This document shows positions 40,463 through 41,916 of a stretch of 41,916 nt of DNA, piece after piece (within the stretch, counting starts at the first letter, position 1; the number at the start of each line of letters is the position of its first letter). Position numbers and translations under genes: made by a program. The stretch comes from Acidimicrobiaceae bacterium (GTDB lineage: Bacteria > Actinomycetota > Acidimicrobiia > Acidimicrobiales > UBA8190). The notes under the pieces are model-generated. The model worked only from the letters and a program-made list of their open reading frames with translations, had not been told where the DNA came from and made no database searches. Location of the stretch: positions 1 through 41,916 of the forward strand of contig PLZB01000072.1 in assembly GCA_003151955.1 (NCBI GenBank), read 5' to 3'.

Positions 40463-41779
40463 GTGGTCACGGCCGGAGAGCCCGGAACGCAGACGGGAGG
40501 CCGGGACCGGCCCGACCACCTCGACGCGGTCCGCTGGACGGCCCGCTGGCTCGAGTCGGTCGCCGTCGAGACCCCCCACGGCCTGGCCTGGCCCGAGGTC
40601 CCCGGTGACGACCGGCCCCCCCGGGCCGGACTGGGCTGGGGCTCGGCCGGAGTCGTCCTCTTCTACGCCGAGGCCTACCGGACCCTGGGGGACCCCGCCT
40701 TCCGCCACCTGGCCCTGGAGGGGACCCGCTGGCTCACCTCCCGGCTGGAACGGATCCGGCCCCTGGGTCTCTACACCGGCCTGGCCGGCGTGGGCTTCGT
40801 CCTCGACGTCGTCGCCGGGCTGACCGACGACCGGGAGACGGCCGACGGGGCGGCCCGGGTCGTCGACCTCCTCCTGACCCGGCCCGACGAAGGCGACCCC
40901 TGGGACGGCCTCACCGACGTCTTCTGGGGGACGGCCGGGATCGGTCTCTTCCTCCTCGGGCCGGCCGGCGCCAAGGAGGGCCTGGCCCGGGCCGAGGCGG
41001 CCGGCCGCTGGCTCCTGGAGGTGGCCGAGCCGGTCGGCGGCGGTGGACTGCGCTGGGGGGTCGGCGAGGCCTACCGGGCCATCGACCCCCGGGTCACCGA
41101 CCGCCGGTTCCCCAACTTCGCCCACGGGACGGCCGGGATCGCCTTCTTCCTGGCCCGCCTGGCCCGCCGGACCGGCGACCCCCGGTTCCTCGACGCGGCG
41201 TTGGCCGGGACCCGATGGGTCTTCTCCTGCGTCTCGACCTCCGGCGGGGGGGCCTCCGCCTACCACCACGAGCCGGACGGGACCGGCCTCCGCACCCTCG
41301 GCTTCTGCCACGGGCCCCCCGGCCTGGCCCTCCTCTTCCGGGAGCTCGGGATCGCCACCGGGGACCCGGCCTGGACCGAGTGGGTGGACCGCTGCGCCAC
41401 CACCCTCCGCACCAGCGGGATCCCGGCCCGCCTGACCCCCGGCTTCTGGGACAACGTCGGCCGCTGCTGCGGATCAGCCGGCGTGGCCGAGTTCTTCCTC
41501 GACCTCGACCGGGACCCGAGCCGGGACGACCCCGGCGACCTCCTCTTCGCCCGGCTCCTCCTCGACGACCTCCTTGACCGGGCCACCTTCGACGGGACCG
41601 GGATGCCCTGGTCCAACATCGAGTTCCGCCGGGACCCCCCCGGGCTCCCCCCCGCCACCTCCTACCTCCAGGGGGCGGCCGGGATCGCCTCCACCCTCCT
41701 CCGCCTCGACCGCCATCTCCGGGGGGACCTCTGGACCGTCCCCTGGGTCCACATCACCCGGCCGGACACCGACGACTAG
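40463..41779 (+). CDS. LanC-like protein (orphan lanthionine cyclase fold)
   Basis: This protein of 438 residues has seven GxxG turns (near 59, 107, 156, 222, 284, 337 and 404), consistent with a LanC alpha/alpha toroid. The putative catalytic His221 is in NFAHGTAG and Asp152 in TDVFWGTAG. Zinc-ligand candidates are Cys282 in FCHG and Cys335 in RCCG; the usual His after the second Cys is Cys336. No precursor peptide or dehydratase gene is visible nearby, so the target is unknown; glutathione or a cellular peptide is possible. AGGAGGTG before the GTG at 40463 makes the start firm. Confidence 0.88.
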   Translation: MVTAGEPGTQTGGRDRPDHLDAVRWTARWLESVAVETPHGLAWPEVPGDDRPPRAGLGWGSAGVVLFYAEAYRTLGDPAFRHLALEGTRWLTSRLERIRPLGLYTGLAGVGFVLDVVAGLTDDRETADGAARVVDLLLTRPDEGDPWDGLTDVFWGTAGIGLFLLGPAGAKEGLARAEAAGRWLLEVAEPVGGGGLRWGVGEAYRAIDPRVTDRRFPNFAHGTAGIAFFLARLARRTGDPRFLDAALAGTRWVFSCVSTSGGGASAYHHEPDGTGLRTLGFCHGPPGLALLFRELGIATGDPAWTEWVDRCATTLRTSGIPARLTPGFWDNVGRCCGSAGVAEFFLDLDRDPSRDDPGDLLFARLLLDDLLDRATFDGTGMPWSNIEFRRDPPGLPPATSYLQGAAGIASTLLRLDRHLRGDLWTVPWVHITRPDTDD

Positions 41780-41916
41780 CGGGAGTTTCCTGGCTAGCTC
41801 GTTGAGGGCCGGTCGGGGGCTCTGACGGGATCTTTTGAAAGAAGCCTGTGACCAGCGCGTTTGTGCTGGTCGGGTGCTCGCGTTGGGCCGTCCCAGGGTG
41901 TATTACCTAGATATGG
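41780..41916. other. Right-edge segment with a hairpin, no gene seen
   Basis: The 137 bases after the LanC-like gene are less GC-rich than the rest. GACCAGC (41850-41856) pairs with GCTGGTC (41865-41871) around an 8-base loop. It lacks a T-tract, so it is not a standard terminator. TATTACCTAGAT precedes an ATG at 41913 and may be the start of a gene cut by the edge. Confidence 0.5.

Noticed and set aside
41850..41871. Rho-independent terminator after the LanC-like gene
   Set aside because: The stem is only 7 base pairs and no T-tract follows on either strand.

Overview
The window is very GC-rich (roughly 70 percent or more by eye), densely coding, and rich in GTG starts and four-base stop/start overlaps. 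It looks like the chromosome of an actinomycete. A C-terminal array of GYWLVASDGGIFAFGDA-type repeats in a secreted protein, a PspA-PspAA pair, an SCO6745-type protein, a luciferase-like monooxygenase and many acyl-CoA enzymes suggest a free-living actinobacterium, possibly of the class Acidimicrobiia. The class is my inference. I see no rRNA, tRNA, CRISPR array, transposase or phage gene, and no gene-free stretch longer than about 180 bases.

Region 1 (33-20479) is an acyl-CoA catabolic locus built from two operons. The minus-strand operon reads, from 9621 down: aldehyde dehydrogenase, SCP-2 sterol-carrier-like protein, zinc alcohol dehydrogenase, acyl-CoA ligase, enoyl-CoA hydratase-like protein, acyl-CoA dehydrogenase, SCP-x-type thiolase, TetR regulator, and a GlmU-like protein without an acetyltransferase domain. 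The plus-strand operon reads, from 11364 up: HSD10-type short-chain dehydrogenase, a PF10118-like metal protein, alpha/beta hydrolase, acyl-CoA carboxylase beta and alpha subunits, an AtuA-like DUF1446 protein, and an isovaleryl-type acyl-CoA dehydrogenase. A membrane diguanylate cyclase lies between them. Both operons carry the same 17-base sequence, ACTGGTTAGTCAAGATT, inside a 16-base inverted repeat that overlaps the predicted promoter, so they very probably form one regulon under the TetR protein. The enzymes would take an alcohol to an aldehyde, an acid and a CoA ester, and then oxidise it with a carboxylation step that deals with a beta-methyl branch. This resembles the Atu/Liu pathways for acyclic terpenes and leucine. 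The SCP-2 and SCP-x-like pair suggests a hydrophobic isoprenoid or sterol-side-chain substrate.

Region 2 (20496-26907) holds a MazF toxin with a ribbon-helix-helix antitoxin under an autoregulatory-looking leaderless promoter, a YjbQ-DUF169 pair, a membrane-anchored protein with septum-formation-like domains, a probable lipoprotein, an AarF/UbiB-type kinase, a cysteine glutathione peroxidase and a small protein of unknown function.

Region 3 (26913-31792) is a tight five-gene minus-strand operon: channel-like membrane protein, secreted or anchored Thr-rich protein, HAD phosphatase, GDP-L-fucose synthase with its catalytic Cys and His, and a glycosyltransferase with an HxRxGD motif that could use GDP-fucose.

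Region 4 (31889-41779) contains an acyl-CoA synthetase, PspA-PspAA envelope-stress genes, an SCO6745-like protein divergent from a luciferase-like oxidoreductase, a secreted GH43-like five-blade propeller protein with six C-terminal repeats, an SRPBCC protein, a Baeyer-Villiger-type flavin monooxygenase, and an orphan LanC-like protein. The last 137 bases are less GC-rich and hold a hairpin, and they may be the leader of a gene beyond the window.
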